Shown here one piece after another: positions 48,162-57,202 of a stretch of 64,000 nucleotides of DNA. Numbering within the stretch: the stretch's first letter is position 1; every line of letters starts with the position of its first letter. Source of the stretch: Pseudomonas sp. RC10 (lineage in GTDB: Bacteria > Pseudomonadota > Gammaproteobacteria > Pseudomonadales > Pseudomonadaceae). The translations under genes and the position numbers were made by a program. The notes beneath the pieces are model-generated. The model was not told where the DNA came from. It made no database searches and worked only from the letters and a program-made list of their open reading frames with translations. Where the stretch lies: contig NZ_CP151650.1 in NCBI RefSeq assembly GCF_038397775.1, positions 3,100,001 through 3,164,000 of the forward strand. Direction: 5' to 3'.

Positions 48162-49661
48162 TCAGAGGGTTTTCGCCAACAGGTTTTCCAGGGTTTTGCT
48201 GACGCCGAGCTGCTTGAGGCTGTTCAGGTTTTTCTCGAACGAGGCCACGAATTCAGCGGATTTCGGAATCGCTGCGCCGAAGATTTCCTCGACTTCCAGC
48301 AGGCGTTGCGTCACCAGCACGTCATCGGCCACCAGCGCTTTGCAGAAGTCGGCGCGAGGATCGACGACCTTGTACTCGACGCCGTTTTCACCCTTGAAAT
48401 CGCCGGTTCTGTTGCCTTGCAGGTACAAGGCCCAGGCAGCGACCACGAGAGAGGCGCGGTCCATGTCGCCGTTGTCGACGATCAGGCGGTTGATGGTTGG
48501 CACCGTGAATTTCGGGAATTTCGACGAGCCATCCGAGCACACACGCTCCAGTTGGTCGGCAATCGCCTGATTGGAGAAGCGGTCGATCAGCGTCTGTTTG
48601 TAGTCGGTCAGGTCGATGCCGGGCACGGGCGCCAGTTGTGGCGTGACGTCCAGGTCCATGTAGGTGCGGATGTAATCGACGAACAGCGGATCGTTCATGG
48701 TTTCGTGAACGAAGCGGTAGCCTTTCAGCGCACCGAGGTAAGTCAGGGCCAAATGGCTACCGTTAAGCAGCTTGATCTTCATTTCTTCGTACGGCGTAAC
48801 GTCGTCGGTGAACTGCACGCCGACTTTTTCCCACGCCGGACGGCCGTTGACGAACTTGTCTTCCAGCACCCACTGCACAAACGGCTCGCAGACCACCGGC
48901 CAGGCGTCATCAATCCCTTTTGCATCGTGCAATTGCAGGCGGTGGGCGGTGCTGGTCATTGGCGTGATGCGGTCGACCATGGCGTTGGGGAAGCTGACGT
49001 TGGCGGCGATCCAGTCGTGCAGTTCGGCGTCGCGCAGTTTGGCGAACGCCAGCAGCGCTTTGCGGGTCACGGCGCCGTTGTGCGGCAGGTTATCGCACGA
49101 CATCAGGGTGAACGCAGGCGTGCCCTCGGCGCGGCGTTTGGCCAGCGCGGCGCACAGGTAACCAAACACGGTCTTCGGCGTGGCGGGGTGCGCGAGGTCG
49201 TGCTGGATCTGCGGCAGGTGGCTCATGAACTCGCCGGTGCTGTCGTCGATGCAATAGCCGCCTTCGGTGATGGTCAGCGAGACGATGCGAATCTCGGGGC
49301 TGGCGAGCTTGTCGATCAGCGCGAGGTCGTTGTCGGTGGACATCAGCATCTGGCTCATGGCGCCGATGATGCGGGTCTCGGTGTCGGGCGTGTCGCCCAG
49401 TTCGAACAGGGTGTAGAGGAAGTCCTGGTCTTTGAGCGCTTCGAAGTTGTTGCGGTCTTCTTCACGCAGGCTAACGCCGCAGATGGCCCAGTCCAGGCCT
49501 TCGCCTTTGTTCATTAGCGCGTCGGTGTAGAACGCCTGATGCGCGCGGTGAAAGCCACCGACGCCAATGTGGGCGATGCCCTGACGGCGGTCTTCGAGGG
49601 CGTAGGCGGGCAGATTTATGCCATCACCCAGGTTCGACAGGTTCTGTTTGTTCAGTTTCAT
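48162..49661 (-). CDS. mtlD: MtlD, mannitol 2-dehydrogenase (polyol-specific long-chain dehydrogenase)
   Basis: The 499-residue enzyme oxidises mannitol to fructose with NAD; arabitol and sorbitol are also usual substrates. HIGVGGFHRAHQAFY near residue 32 is the nucleotide-binding start, and KIKLLNGSHLALTYLG carries the catalytic lysine, asparagine and histidine of the family. Since no mannitol phosphotransferase is present and the uptake is by an ABC system, free mannitol is the substrate, not its phosphate. It lies 33 bases after mtlK. Confidence 0.95.
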   Translation of the reverse strand: MKLNKQNLSNLGDGINLPAYALEDRRQGIAHIGVGGFHRAHQAFYTDALMNKGEGLDWAICGVSLREEDRNNFEALKDQDFLYTLFELGDTPDTETRIIGAMSQMLMSTDNDLALIDKLASPEIRIVSLTITEGGYCIDDSTGEFMSHLPQIQHDLAHPATPKTVFGYLCAALAKRRAEGTPAFTLMSCDNLPHNGAVTRKALLAFAKLRDAELHDWIAANVSFPNAMVDRITPMTSTAHRLQLHDAKGIDDAWPVVCEPFVQWVLEDKFVNGRPAWEKVGVQFTDDVTPYEEMKIKLLNGSHLALTYLGALKGYRFVHETMNDPLFVDYIRTYMDLDVTPQLAPVPGIDLTDYKQTLIDRFSNQAIADQLERVCSDGSSKFPKFTVPTINRLIVDNGDMDRASLVVAAWALYLQGNRTGDFKGENGVEYKVVDPRADFCKALVADDVLVTQRLLEVEEIFGAAIPKSAEFVASFEKNLNSLKQLGVSKTLENLLAKTL

Positions 49662-49694
49662 GACTGCATTCCCGATTCTGTGAGGGCCGCCGGC

Positions 49695-50798
49695 TCAGGC
49701 AGCGGCCTGCAAGGCTTTACGGATGACCTGGCCCTGTGCGTCGAACAGGTGGCAGTGGGCGCTGTCCAGGTGCAGGTTCAGGGTTTCGCCGTACTGGCTG
49801 GCGAGGTCCCCGCGAATACGCATGGTCAGCGCTTCGCCGGATTGCGTGCGGACGTGGCAATAGGTGTCGCTGCCCAGGCGTTCGCTGACGTCGGCGACCA
49901 CTTGCAACTGGCAGTCACCCGCATTGGCCAGCTCCAGATGCTCCGGACGAATGCCTAGGGTCACGGCGTCGCCCACACTTTGTTGGGCGTTGGTGAACGG
50001 CAGATTGATCTTCGTCCCGGCATCGAGGGTGACTTCACAGCCGTTGGTGTCCACGCGGCTGACCTTGCCCTTGAGGAAGCCCATTTTCGGCGTGCCGAGA
50101 AAGCCTGCCACGAACAGGTTGGCGGGGTGGTGATACAGCTCAAGAGGGGAACCGACCTGTTCCACGCGACCGCCATTCAACACGACCACCTTGTCGGCCA
50201 GGGTCATGGCTTCGACCTGATCGTGGGTCACGTAGATCATGGTCGCTTCCAGCTCTTTGTGCAGGCGCGAGAGCTCCAGACGTGTCTGCACCCGCAGGGC
50301 GGCGTCGAGGTTGGACAGCGGTTCGTCGAACAGGAAGATTTTCGGGTTGCGCACGATGGCGCGACCGATGGCCACACGCTGGCGCTGACCGCCGGACAGT
50401 TGCTTGGGTTTGCGTTCCAGCAGCGGGCCGAGTTCCAGAATGCGTGCAGCTTCGGCGACCTTCTTCTCGACTTCGGCTTTTGGCGTACCGGCCAGATCCA
50501 GCGCGAATGAGAGGTTCTTGCCCACGGTCATGTGCGGGTACAGGGCGTAGGTCTGGAACACCATCGCCAGGTCGCGCTTGGCCGGGGTGACTTGGGTGAT
50601 CTCGCGGCCATCGAGTTCGATGCTGCCGCTGGTGACGTCCTCGAGACCGGCGATCAGGCGCAGCAGGGTGGATTTGCCGCAGCCCGACGGGCCGACGAAC
50701 ACCACGAATTCGCGGTCTTTGACGTCCAGGTCGATGCCTTTGATGATCTGGTGGCCGTCGAAGCCTTTTTGTAGATTTCTGATTGTCAGGTTAGCCAT
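49695..50798 (-). CDS. mtlK: MtlK, polyol ABC transporter ATPase
   Basis: A 367-residue ATPase of the MalK/UgpC type. Walker [10 protein letters not shown] is at 36-44, the signature [14 protein letters not shown] and Walker [12 protein letters not shown] follow, then the H-loop [10 protein letters not shown], and a C-terminal TOBE/OB regulatory domain. It powers the MtlF-MtlG channel. A 237-base gap holding REP-like sequence separates it from mtlG, unusual inside this operon. Confidence 0.95.
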   Translation of the reverse strand: MANLTIRNLQKGFDGHQIIKGIDLDVKDREFVVFVGPSGCGKSTLLRLIAGLEDVTSGSIELDGREITQVTPAKRDLAMVFQTYALYPHMTVGKNLSFALDLAGTPKAEVEKKVAEAARILELGPLLERKPKQLSGGQRQRVAIGRAIVRNPKIFLFDEPLSNLDAALRVQTRLELSRLHKELEATMIYVTHDQVEAMTLADKVVVLNGGRVEQVGSPLELYHHPANLFVAGFLGTPKMGFLKGKVSRVDTNGCEVTLDAGTKINLPFTNAQQSVGDAVTLGIRPEHLELANAGDCQLQVVADVSERLGSDTYCHVRTQSGEALTMRIRGDLASQYGETLNLHLDSAHCHLFDAQGQVIRKALQAAA

Positions 50799-50854
50799 AG
50801 TGGGCTCCAGTCTTATTCTTCAAAGTACAGACACTAAAATTCTGCTTCTGCCCG

Positions 50855-51003
50855 GAGGGCTGCCGGGGTGGCGCTCCACCTTGCCTGCGATCTGCTGGGA
50901 ACCAGCAGTAAAACCTTGCGACCGTGCCGTGTCAGGAGAATCACAATGTTCGGATTTGCTGCCGGTGCCCGGCAGATCGCGAGCAAGCTTGCTCCTACGG
51001 CCT
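50855..51003. repeat. REP-like inverted sequences in the mtlG-mtlK gap
   Basis: GCAGATCGCGAGCAAGCTTGCTCCTACGGC (about 50970-51003) is a right REP arm of the class seen in the prp cluster; CTTGCCTGCGATCTGCTGG (about 50880-50898) is a weaker partner. The pair lies inside the operon and may lower expression of mtlK and later genes. Confidence 0.6.
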
Positions 51004-51035
51004 GCGGCCAGAATCAAGAGCAGACAGTGGCGTCT

Positions 51036-51869
51036 TCATTTCACCGCACCAAACGACAAACCGCGAACCAGTTGTTTCTGGCTGATCCAGCCGAAGATCA
51101 GGATCGGCGCGCAGGCCAGGGTCGAGACCGCAGACAACTTGGCCCAGAACAGCCCCTCGGGACTTGAATACGAGGCGATCAGCGCGGTCAGCGGAGCGGC
51201 GTTCGATGAGGTCAGGTTCAGCGACCAGAATGCCTCGTTCCAGCACAGGATCAGCGACAGCAGCGCCGTCGAGGCCAGGCCCCCTTTGCAGATCGGGATC
51301 AGCACCTTGAAGATTTCCTGGCGTGTGGTGGCGCCGTCCAGCCGCGAGGCTTCGAGGATTTCCCCCGGGATGTCCTTGAAGTAGGTGTAAATCATCCAGA
51401 CCACGATCGGCAGGTTGATCAGCGTGTAGATCGCGATCAGCGCCAGACGCGAATCCAGCAGGCCGAACGTCTTGGCCAGCAGGTAAATCGGCATCAGCAC
51501 GCCCACCGGCGGCAGCATCTTGGTGGAGAGCATCCACAGCAGCGTGCTCTTGGTGCGCTTGGTTTCGAAGAACGCCATGGAGTAGGCGGCCGGGACCGAA
51601 ATCAGCAGGCACAGGATCGTCGCGCTGAAGGAAATCAGGATCGAGTTCCAGGCGAAGTGGAAGTAGTCGCTGCGCTCCTGAATGTGCAAGTAGTTTTCCA
51701 GCGTTGGCGTGAAAATGAACTGCGGCGGGGTGGCGAACGCGTCGATCTCGGTCTTGAAGCTGGTCAGCACCATCCAGAAGATCGGGAAGAAAATCAGCGC
51801 CGCGATCACCCATGACAAGGTGCCAAGGAGCACGCTTTGCAGGCGACGGGATTGTTTGAGCGTCATCAT
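51036..51869 (-). CDS. mtlG: MtlG, polyol ABC transporter permease
   Basis: A 277-residue inner-membrane permease with about six helices. The EAA loop that docks the ATPase reads LEASRLDGATTRQEIFKVLIP. It starts ten bases after mtlF and pairs with it to form the channel for mannitol, sorbitol or arabitol. The end is followed by a REP-containing gap before mtlK. Confidence 0.93.
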   Translation of the reverse strand: MMTLKQSRRLQSVLLGTLSWVIAALIFFPIFWMVLTSFKTEIDAFATPPQFIFTPTLENYLHIQERSDYFHFAWNSILISFSATILCLLISVPAAYSMAFFETKRTKSTLLWMLSTKMLPPVGVLMPIYLLAKTFGLLDSRLALIAIYTLINLPIVVWMIYTYFKDIPGEILEASRLDGATTRQEIFKVLIPICKGGLASTALLSLILCWNEAFWSLNLTSSNAAPLTALIASYSSPEGLFWAKLSAVSTLACAPILIFGWISQKQLVRGLSFGAVK

Positions 51870-51879
51870 GACCTTGCCC

Positions 51880-52812
51880 TCAAGACTTGTCGGTGAGGTT
51901 TTTGCCGATCATCCGGATCAGGATGATGGCGGCAATGTTGGCAATGACCACGGCAATCAAGCCGCCCGCCGATGCCATGCCCACGTCGAATTGCAACAGC
52001 GCCTGGTTGTAGATCAGGTACGCGAGGTTGGTCGAAGCGAAGCCCGGACCGCCGTTGGTGGTGGTGAAGATTTCCGCGAACACCGACAGCAGGAAGATGG
52101 TTTCGATCATCACGACGACAGCGATGGGGCGCGCGAGGTGGGGCAGGGTCAGGTGCCAGAAGATCGCGATGGGGCCCGCGCCGTCGAGACGTGCGGCTTC
52201 TTTCTGTTCCTGGTCCAGCGACTGCATGGCGGTCATCAGGATCAGGATGGCGAACGGCAGCCACTGCCACGACACGATGATGATGATCGACAGCATCGGG
52301 TAATTGGCCAGCCAGTCCACAGGCTGCGCGCCGAACAGCTTCCAGACGGCGGCGAGGATCCCCGAGACCGGGTGGAAAATCAGGTTCTTCCAGATCAGCG
52401 CACTGACGGTGGGCATGATGAAGAACGGCGAGATCAGCAGCACACGCACGATGCCGCGACCGAGGAATTCAGTGGCTTCCAGCAGCGCGGAAATCAGCAC
52501 GCCGAGGATCACGCTGATGGCCAGCACACTGCCGACCAGCAACAGGGTGTTCATCGCACCGGGGAAAAAGCCCGAGTCGGTGACGAAGTACTGAAAGTTC
52601 TCAAGACCGACGAATTCGTTCTCGCCGGGGTTGAGCAGGTTGTAGCGGATCAGCGAGAAATAGATGGTCATGCCCAGCGGGACGATCATCCAGACCAGTA
52701 GCAACAGCACCGATGGGCTGACCAGAAACCAGCCGGGCTTGGTAACGCTGCCTTTCTGTTGGTCTTTATCGCCAGCCGTGGCCGTGCGAGGGGGAAGGGT
52801 TGAGGTGTTCAT
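51880..52812 (-). CDS. mtlF: MtlF, polyol ABC transporter permease
   Basis: A 310-residue permease with a cytoplasmic N-terminal tail (to about residue 28) and six helices; the EAA loop is KEAARLDGAGPIAIFWHLTLP. It follows mtlE by 77 bases. Partner of MtlG and MtlK. Confidence 0.93.
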   Translation of the reverse strand: MNTSTLPPRTATAGDKDQQKGSVTKPGWFLVSPSVLLLLVWMIVPLGMTIYFSLIRYNLLNPGENEFVGLENFQYFVTDSGFFPGAMNTLLLVGSVLAISVILGVLISALLEATEFLGRGIVRVLLISPFFIMPTVSALIWKNLIFHPVSGILAAVWKLFGAQPVDWLANYPMLSIIIIVSWQWLPFAILILMTAMQSLDQEQKEAARLDGAGPIAIFWHLTLPHLARPIAVVVMIETIFLLSVFAEIFTTTNGGPGFASTNLAYLIYNQALLQFDVGMASAGGLIAVVIANIAAIILIRMIGKNLTDKS

Positions 52813-52889
52813 GATGACTCCGAACCGGGGCAGTAGCTAAGCGGGGCAGCAGGGAGAAAATCCCCGCTGCTGCCTTGAAACAGACGGGA

Positions 52890-54215
52890 TCAACCCTTTT
52901 TCGGGTAGCCCGCGCGTTTCATGTCACGCTCGGTCGCGCTTTGTGCCTGGGTCAGCGCAGCGTCCACGGTGGTCGAACCCACCAGTGCCGCCGAGAATTG
53001 CTGACCGACGTTGGTGCCGATCTGCTGGAACTCGGGGATGGTCACCAGTTGAATGCCGACGTACGGAACCGGCTTCAGGGTCGGCGTTTTTGGCGTCACG
53101 GCCTTGAGGGATTCCAGGGTGATGTTGGCGAACGGCGCCGCTTTCTTGTAATCGTCGGTGTAGGTCGAGGCGCGAGTGCCTGGCGGTACGTTGGACACGC
53201 CGTCGGTTTTCGCGACGAGGGCCGCGTACTCTTTCGACGTTGCCCACTCGGTGAACGCGCGGGCGTCCTTGTCGTTCTTGGCGCTGGTCGGAATCGCCAG
53301 GGCCCACGAGTACAGCCATGCCGAGCCTTTGTCGGTGACTTCGTGCGGCGCGTAAGTGAAGCCGACGCTGTCCGCGACCTTGCTCTGGGACTTGTCGGTC
53401 ACGAAGGAACCGGCGACGCTGGCGTCGACCCAGATGGCGCACTTGCCGCTGTTGAACAGCGCCAGGTTTTCGTTGAAACCGTTGCTGGAGGCGCCGGGAG
53501 GGCCGTCTTTCTTCATCACGTTGGTGTAGAAAGTCAGCGCGTTTTTCCACTCAGGCTGATCGAACTGTGGTTTCCACTGCTCGTCGAACCAGCGCGCGCC
53601 AAAGGAGTTGGCGACGGTGCTGATCAGCGCCATGTTCTCACCCCAGCCCGCCTTGCCACGCAGGCAGATGCCGTACTGTTCTTTCGATTTGTCGGTGAGT
53701 TTGTCGGCAAATTCGGAAATCTGGGTCCAGGTCGGACGTTCCGGCATGGTCAGGCCAGCGGCCTGAAAAAGGTCTTTGCGGTAGTAGGTGATCGAGCTTT
53801 CGGCGTAGAACGGCAGGGCGAACAGCTTGCCGTCGACGGACAGGCCGTCACGCACCGATGGGAATACGTCATCCAGCGCGTAGGACGCTGGCAGATCATT
53901 CATCTCTTTGAGCCAGCCCTTGGCGCCCCAGAGTGAGGCTTCGTACATGCCGATGGTCAACACGTCGAACTGGCCGCCCTTGGTGGCGATGTCCGTGGTC
54001 AGGCGTTGACGCAGCACGTTCTCTTCGAGGACGACCCATTTCAGTTTGATGTCGGGATGCTGTTCTTCGAAGGTCTTGGACAGCCGCTGCATGCGGATCA
54101 TGTCGCTGTTGTTGACGGTGGCGATGGTGACGTCGCCCGCCGTTGCGCTGTTGCAGAGGGTCAATCCGAGAGTGAGACAGGTGCCAGCGAGCAGAACGTT
54201 TGCAGAGGTCTTCAT
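52890..54215 (-). CDS. mtlE: MtlE, polyol-binding periplasmic protein
   Basis: A 441-residue solute-binding protein with a signal peptide (MKTSANVLLAGTCLTLGLTL, cut near SATA). The fold is that of extracellular solute-binding family 1; YAESSITYYRKDLFQAAGL and FNSGKCAIWVDASVAGSF are typical core segments. It captures the polyol and hands it to MtlFG. The ATG is preceded by GAGGAGAG. First gene of the operon, downstream of mtlR; the leader of about 240 bases should hold the MtlR site. Confidence 0.94.
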   Translation of the reverse strand: MKTSANVLLAGTCLTLGLTLCNSATAGDVTIATVNNSDMIRMQRLSKTFEEQHPDIKLKWVVLEENVLRQRLTTDIATKGGQFDVLTIGMYEASLWGAKGWLKEMNDLPASYALDDVFPSVRDGLSVDGKLFALPFYAESSITYYRKDLFQAAGLTMPERPTWTQISEFADKLTDKSKEQYGICLRGKAGWGENMALISTVANSFGARWFDEQWKPQFDQPEWKNALTFYTNVMKKDGPPGASSNGFNENLALFNSGKCAIWVDASVAGSFVTDKSQSKVADSVGFTYAPHEVTDKGSAWLYSWALAIPTSAKNDKDARAFTEWATSKEYAALVAKTDGVSNVPPGTRASTYTDDYKKAAPFANITLESLKAVTPKTPTLKPVPYVGIQLVTIPEFQQIGTNVGQQFSAALVGSTTVDAALTQAQSATERDMKRAGYPKKG

Positions 54216-54454
54216 GTTTCTCTCCTCTTCTGCGCCCAATGAACGACAGAAGCCTGGTTATTGTTGTTGTTCCTTCCGGAGTCTGGAGGAAGTCAGTTGA
54301 TTACAACGGTCCGCACGGCCAATGACAAATCCTGCGGCGCACTTGAACTGATACTTTCTTGCACTGAGAGTTCAGGCAGCAATACACCAAAACTGCGTTC
54401 CGGCAGGGTGCGGCGCAGTTCCAGCGTAGTCGACGGGGGCGTAGAGGGGGCGAA

Positions 54455-55360
54455 TCAGTACAGGTTTTGTTCGGTCAGGCGCTGCACCGCCAGGCGGCGA
54501 TAGTGCGAGGGCGTCATGCCTTTAAGCTGCTGGAAGCGTCGGTTGAAGTTGGAAATGTTGTTGAAACCGGATTCGAAACACACGTCGGTGACCGGCTTGT
54601 CGCCGTCCGCCAGCAGCTCGCAGGACTTGCTGATCCGCAGCCGATTGACGAACTCGACGAACGTCCGGCCAGTGGCTTGCTTGAACACACGGGAGAAATA
54701 GGTGGGCTTCATGCCCAGGTAGTCCGCTACTTCTTCCAGGGTCAGTTCCCGGGCGTAGTGGGTAAAAATGTAGTCCACGGCCTTGTTGGTGCGCTCGACG
54801 GCATGGTCGTCTGACAGTTGTGATGCCGTCGTTCCAGACAGCAGCTGGAAATCGTCACTGGCCGCCAGCAGCTCGAACAGAATGAAGAAGTGGCCTAGCC
54901 GGGTCATGCCGCTGGAATCGGCAATCTTCTGCATCAGCTTCATCGCCTGACGGATTGTGCGCTTGTCGCGAAACTCGATTCCGTACTGCGCGCGCTCCAG
55001 CAGCGGCGTCAGGGTTTTCAGCTCGGCAAACACCTGATTGCCGGTCTCCAGCAACTCTTCCGTGAAGTTCACCAGCATGTCGCGCTTGGGCACGACTTCG
55101 TCTTCTTCGACCTGGCTGATCCAGTTGTGCGGAAGATTGGGGCCGGTGAGAAACAGCGTGCCGGGGTAAAAATTGCCGATGTAATCACCGACGAACACCT
55201 TGCCGGAACTCGCCACAATCAGGTGCAGCTCGTATTCCTTGTGAAAATGCCAGCGCACCAACGGGCACGGAAAACCATGCTCGCGGTAGATGATCGACAG
55301 GCCATTGTGATCGTCCATCAACTCATAGGACGGATCGGTGATTCTTGTTGTTTTGGTCAT
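54455..55360 (-). CDS. mtlR: MtlR, AraC-family activator of the mannitol operon
   Basis: A 301-residue regulator, the length described for P. fluorescens MtlR. The N-terminal cupin-like region (VRWHFHKEYELHLI) should bind polyol, and the C-terminal pair of helix-turn-helix motifs (LEEVADYLGMKPTYFSRVFKQ and VTDVCFESGFNNISNFNRRFQ) binds DNA. It is encoded upstream of mtlE on the same strand. Confidence 0.94.
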   Translation of the reverse strand: MTKTTRITDPSYELMDDHNGLSIIYREHGFPCPLVRWHFHKEYELHLIVASSGKVFVGDYIGNFYPGTLFLTGPNLPHNWISQVEEDEVVPKRDMLVNFTEELLETGNQVFAELKTLTPLLERAQYGIEFRDKRTIRQAMKLMQKIADSSGMTRLGHFFILFELLAASDDFQLLSGTTASQLSDDHAVERTNKAVDYIFTHYARELTLEEVADYLGMKPTYFSRVFKQATGRTFVEFVNRLRISKSCELLADGDKPVTDVCFESGFNNISNFNRRFQQLKGMTPSHYRRLAVQRLTEQNLY

Positions 55361-55433
55361 GCGGTTGCCGGAGTTCGGGGACGTGCGTGAGGGTAATGTG
55401 CACTATTTGTTGCGCGGAATACAGCAGCCCCCC

Positions 55434-55754
55434 TCAAACGAACACGACCTCCACCCGGCCTTCCTTGCGTGAACGAGGGGCCGCCTTCACTACGATCTGC
55501 ACGTCTCGGCCGAGGCGTGCCAGGCAGTCGATCATTTTGGTTTCGCTGATGCCGCGAAATCTTCCTCTCAGCATTTCCGACACCTTCGGTTGTGGCATGC
55601 CCAGGATTTCTGCGGCCTGAGCCTGGGTCAGGTGTCGCGCTTTGAGAATGCTGCCGATTTTTGCTGCCAACTGGGCCTTGACCAGCATTTCCCCCGCATC
55701 CGGGAGGCCAAGGTCGGCATAGACGTTGCCGCTGCCGTGTTCGATTTCAGTCAT
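55434..55754 (-). CDS. HigA-type XRE antitoxin
   Basis: A 106-residue antitoxin with a helix-turn-helix (LTQAQAAEILGMPQPKVSEMLRGRF at about 43-67) of the XRE family, in the HigA2/phage-associated subgroup. It overlaps the toxin stop by eight bases, which ties its translation to the toxin gene. Toxin-first order is the hig arrangement. Confidence 0.88.
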   Translation of the reverse strand: MTEIEHGSGNVYADLGLPDAGEMLVKAQLAAKIGSILKARHLTQAQAAEILGMPQPKVSEMLRGRFRGISETKMIDCLARLGRDVQIVVKAAPRSRKEGRVEVVFV

Positions 55755-56115
55755 GTTTCATTCCTTTCCAGTGGGTTTCGGCGGCCATGAGCCGAGCCTT
55801 GATCATGTCGATGTCAGGCTGGGGTGTCTGGATGCCCCGATTCGATTTTTTCTGAAAGCAGTGCAGCACATACACCGCCTCGCCGAACCGTAAGGTGTAG
55901 ATCGCTCTGTACGTGTTTCCTTGGCAGTCCTCAACCACCTCCAATACGCCGGCGTGGCCGAAACCTTTCAACGGCTTGGCATCAGAATGCTTACCACCGG
56001 TTTGCGCCAGATACAGCGCATAACCAAACGTATCCTGGACCTCGGCGGGCATGCTGGTGAGATCCTTTCTGCTGCTGGCCATCCAAAAAAGCGCTTTCTC
56101 AAATCCGTAAGACAT
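55747..56115 (-). CDS. HigB/RelE-type toxin (phage-derived Gp49-like)
   Basis: A 122-residue toxin of the RelE superfamily in the group annotated as phage-derived Gp49-like. The core is EVVEDCQGNTYRAIYTLRFGEAVYVLHCFQKKS, with the basic residues and Phe-Gln-Lys-Lys end typical of ribosome-dependent mRNA interferases. There is no ribosome site, and the predicted transcript begins almost at the ATG, so it may be made from a leaderless mRNA. The module lies between mtlR and cobF. Confidence 0.88.
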   Translation of the reverse strand: MSYGFEKALFWMASSRKDLTSMPAEVQDTFGYALYLAQTGGKHSDAKPLKGFGHAGVLEVVEDCQGNTYRAIYTLRFGEAVYVLHCFQKKSNRGIQTPQPDIDMIKARLMAAETHWKGMKHD

Positions 56116-56122
56116 GGCTGAA

Positions 56123-56149
56123 ATTATACCTATATGGGTATCAAGTCAA
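56123..56149 (-). promoter_or_regulatory. Promoter and palindromic operator of the HigBA-like module
   Basis: On the minus strand TTGACT (56149-56144) and TATAAT (56128-56123) are separated by 15 bases. The inverted repeat ATACC-CATATA-GGTAT (56141-56126) covers the spacer and -10 box, a fitting antitoxin-binding site. Confidence 0.65.
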
Positions 56150-56230
56150 TCTGTCGTCTTTGCAACGACAGCCCAGGCCGGTCACTATCATGACCCACGA
56201 CCTCATGTGCCATTTGAGAACTGTTACCCC

Positions 56231-56992
56231 ATGAAAAAAATCCTCGTCATCGGCATCGGCGCGGGCAATCCTGAGCACATCACGGTTCAGGCGATCAAGG
56301 CGTTGAACCGCGCGGCGGTGTTTTTCATTCTCGACAAGGGCTATGCCGATGACGAGTTGCTGCGCTTGCGGCGGGAGATTTGTGAGCGGTACATCGAAGG
56401 CGATGGGTATCGACTGGTGCAGGTGCAGGACCCTCGGCGTGAGGACGATCCTGTTTCGTATCAGAACGGCATCGAGCATTGGCATGAGCAGCGCGCGGCG
56501 TTGTTCGAGCGCTTGATCGCTGATGAGGTGAAGGCGGGCGAGACCGGTGGGTTTCTGGTGTGGGGCGACCCTGGGCTGTACGACAGCACGCTGCGGATTC
56601 TCGACCGGGTGCTGGCGCGGGGGAACGAGGTGTTCGGTGTCGAGGTGATTCCGGGGATCACCAGCGTGCAGGCGCTGGTGGCGCAGCATGGGATTCCCTT
56701 GAACCGGATCGGCGAACCCATTCAGATCACCACAGGGCGGCGGCTGGCTCAGGCATCAGGTGATGACATTGATAACGTGGTGGTGATGCTCGATGCGCAC
56801 TGCACGTTCGAGCGCTTCGTCGCGCAGGACCTTTACATCTACTGGGGCGCGTACCTTGGGACCGAGGACGAGGTCCTGATTTCGGGGCCATTGAGAGACG
56901 TGAGCGAGCGGATCAAGCAGACGCGGGAAGCGGCGAGGGGGAGGAAGGGGTGGATCATGGACACCTATCTGCTGCGGCGTCACATGCGCTGA
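56231..56992 (+). CDS. cobF: CobF, precorrin-6A synthase (deacetylating)
   Basis: A 253-residue SAM-dependent methyltransferase of the cobalamin pathway that methylates C1 of precorrin-5 with loss of acetate. The N-terminal KKILVIGIGAGNPEHITVQA is the tetrapyrrole methyltransferase SAM loop and GDPGLYDSTLRI the second family motif. The start MKKILVIG is preferred to longer in-frame options. It stands alone, with no other cob gene in the window. Confidence 0.92.
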   Translation: MKKILVIGIGAGNPEHITVQAIKALNRAAVFFILDKGYADDELLRLRREICERYIEGDGYRLVQVQDPRREDDPVSYQNGIEHWHEQRAALFERLIADEVKAGETGGFLVWGDPGLYDSTLRILDRVLARGNEVFGVEVIPGITSVQALVAQHGIPLNRIGEPIQITTGRRLAQASGDDIDNVVVMLDAHCTFERFVAQDLYIYWGAYLGTEDEVLISGPLRDVSERIKQTREAARGRKGWIMDTYLLRRHMR

Positions 56993-57016
56993 CTTTGCCA
57001 CGGGCACCGTTCTGAG

Positions 57017-57106
57017 TGTGGGAGCGAATTCATTCGCGAACAGATCGTGCAGGCGACGGGGATGTATCGTCTGTTCTATCGATTCGCGAATGAATTCGCT
57101 CCCACA
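57017..57106. repeat. REP pair of the GTGGGAGCGAATTCATTCGCGAA class, best copy
   Basis: GTGGGAGCGAATTCATTCGC (from 57018) and GCGAATGAATTCGCTCCCAC (to 57105) are perfect inverted arms around a 45-base centre, in the gap between cobF and the convergent glycosyltransferase. Confidence 0.92.
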
Positions 57107-57202
57107 GTCAATCTCTGGCGTGCATCCAGATCCGGCACGCCGCAGGGAGAGCCCAAGCGAGATCTACCCTGATCGAAGGCTTGCGCGTAACAAGGACGTG
57201 TC

